From the IMG/VR virus record IMGVR_UViG_3300027852_000180, positions 1-22,359 of that record: a stretch of 22,359 nucleotides of DNA, one strand, 5' to 3'. The DNA is from a virus. Of the stretch, positions 21,905-22,359 are shown in pieces. Every line of letters begins with the position of its first letter. The first letter of the stretch is position 1. Position numbers and translations under genes: made by a program. The notes under the pieces are model-generated. The model made no database searches, had not been told where the DNA came from, and was given only the letters and a program-made list of their open reading frames with translations.

Positions 21905-22359
21905 TTACTTGCGGGGGACGAAGTCTTGGAGAGAGCTGGCGAGGTCTCCCCAATTACTCAGAGAAGATCGAAGGTGTTTTGTGTCGGTCCCGATCTTGTA
22001 GCGCCCGTTCCTGGCGCTCTTCCATTTACAGAGGACGGTCTCCACCTCTTGTATATTGACTTTGCGATCCAGACGCGGAGGGGCGTCCATATAGCGGTAG
22101 GCCTCAAGGAAGATCGGTCCTACCTTCTCTGGGTTGTCCACTCCCAACAGAGGCATCGCCATCTCTGCCCCTTTTCGCGGGTCGCGGTATAGGGTTACGA
22201 TACGATTGGAGAACGTAACAGGGCGACCTAGAACGCGCTCGGCCATATCAGCAATCTTAAAGGCAATCCAGGGGCCCATTTGGGGGACCTGCGTCGTCCG
22301 CTTCACGATATCTCTCTGGGACACTACCCCGGGTTTGTCGTTGATCGTCACAAAGTCAA
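21905..22359 (-). CDS. Second glycosylase-like base hypermodification protein, N-terminus outside the window
   Basis: The frame is open to the right edge, so only the last 151 residues or so are seen; a GTG at 22351 is probably internal. The motif VPQMGPWIAFKIADMAERVL matches the GPFMAYEVVTDLR motif of the 344-residue neighbour at GP-[FW]-[MI]-A-[YF] and following positions. This suggests a related helix-hairpin-helix glycosylase-like fold, as in the clades of alpha-glutamyl/putrescinyl-thymine pyrophosphorylases. The rest is basic and helical (LRSSLSNWGDLASSLQDFVP). It is the first visible gene of the modification block and would act on DNA. Its exact clade and reaction cannot be given from a fragment. 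Confidence 0.5.
   Translation of the reverse strand, partial: DFVTINDKPGVVSQRDIVKRTTQVPQMGPWIAFKIADMAERVLGRPVTFSNRIVTLYRDPRKGAEMAMPLLGVDNPEKVGPIFLEAYRYMDAPPRLDRKVNIQEVETVLCKWKSARNGRYKIGTDTKHLRSSLSNWGDLASSLQDFVPRK

Noticed and set aside
1-22359. Search by eye for tRNA genes, CRISPR arrays, insertion sequences, integrase and attachment sites
   Set aside because: No cloverleaf with a TTCRANY-type T arm, no spaced repeat array, no transposase or integrase motifs were seen; a tRNAscan or covariance-model search could still find a diverged RNA.

Overview
The window looks like part of a tailed double-stranded DNA bacteriophage genome. Every gene I can support lies on the minus strand, packed head to tail with 1-35 bp overlaps, so transcription runs from high to low coordinates. 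The genes are typical of a phage: both terminase subunits, a DUF4055-type portal, a head-morphogenesis protein, a family A DNA polymerase, a primase-helicase and many small unknown proteins. No integrase, tRNA or rRNA gene or CRISPR array was seen. Base composition is moderately GC-rich, except for an AT-rich non-coding stretch at about 6330-6580. The host cannot be named from the sequence; E. coli-like sigma-70 promoter shapes and good Shine-Dalgarno sites only indicate a bacterium.

Layout in order of transcription. (1) 22359-17352: a nucleotide and DNA-base modification block. It holds a glycosylase-like HhH protein cut by the window edge, a P-loop kinase resembling 5-hydroxymethyl-dU DNA kinases, a second and larger glycosylase-like hypermodification protein, a cupin, a 39-residue membrane peptide starting at TTG, a thymidylate-synthase-family enzyme, an HD phosphohydrolase and a DUF1599 (Nmad1)-like protein. 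(2) 17352-11446: replication and nucleotide supply, with DNA polymerase A, a MazG-like pyrophosphohydrolase, a dCMP deaminase, a PD-(D/E)XK nuclease, a small helix-turn-helix protein and a primase-SF3 helicase, followed by a possible terminator. (3) 11235-6634: small accessory genes, several membrane or secreted, a DUF1653-like protein and a DEDD-type 3'-5' exonuclease, closed by a convincing rho-independent terminator at 6576-6605. (4) 6633-6217: a non-coding control region with three copies of a TCATGTG...TCATACGATC element and a strong promoter. (5) 6216-1: packaging and head genes, with terS, terL, portal, a small Cys-rich protein, an HTH-metallophosphoesterase, a small protein and a truncated head-morphogenesis gene.

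How the genes may work together. The dCMP deaminase makes dUMP. The thymidylate-synthase-like enzyme would convert it to dTMP or to 5-hydroxymethyl-dUMP. The HD and MazG-like hydrolases could trim competing nucleotides, and Pol A copies the genome. The kinase and the two glycosylase-like proteins match the logic of known thymine hypermodification systems, in which hydroxymethyl-dU in DNA is phosphorylated and the phosphate is then displaced by an amine. The final base cannot be deduced here. The cupin and the tiny membrane peptide inside the same overlapping gene run are not standard named components of that pathway as I know it, which makes this block the most interesting part of the window. 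The Pol A also carries leucine at the position equivalent to E. coli Pol I residue 762, a feature linked to slower or temperate replication styles.
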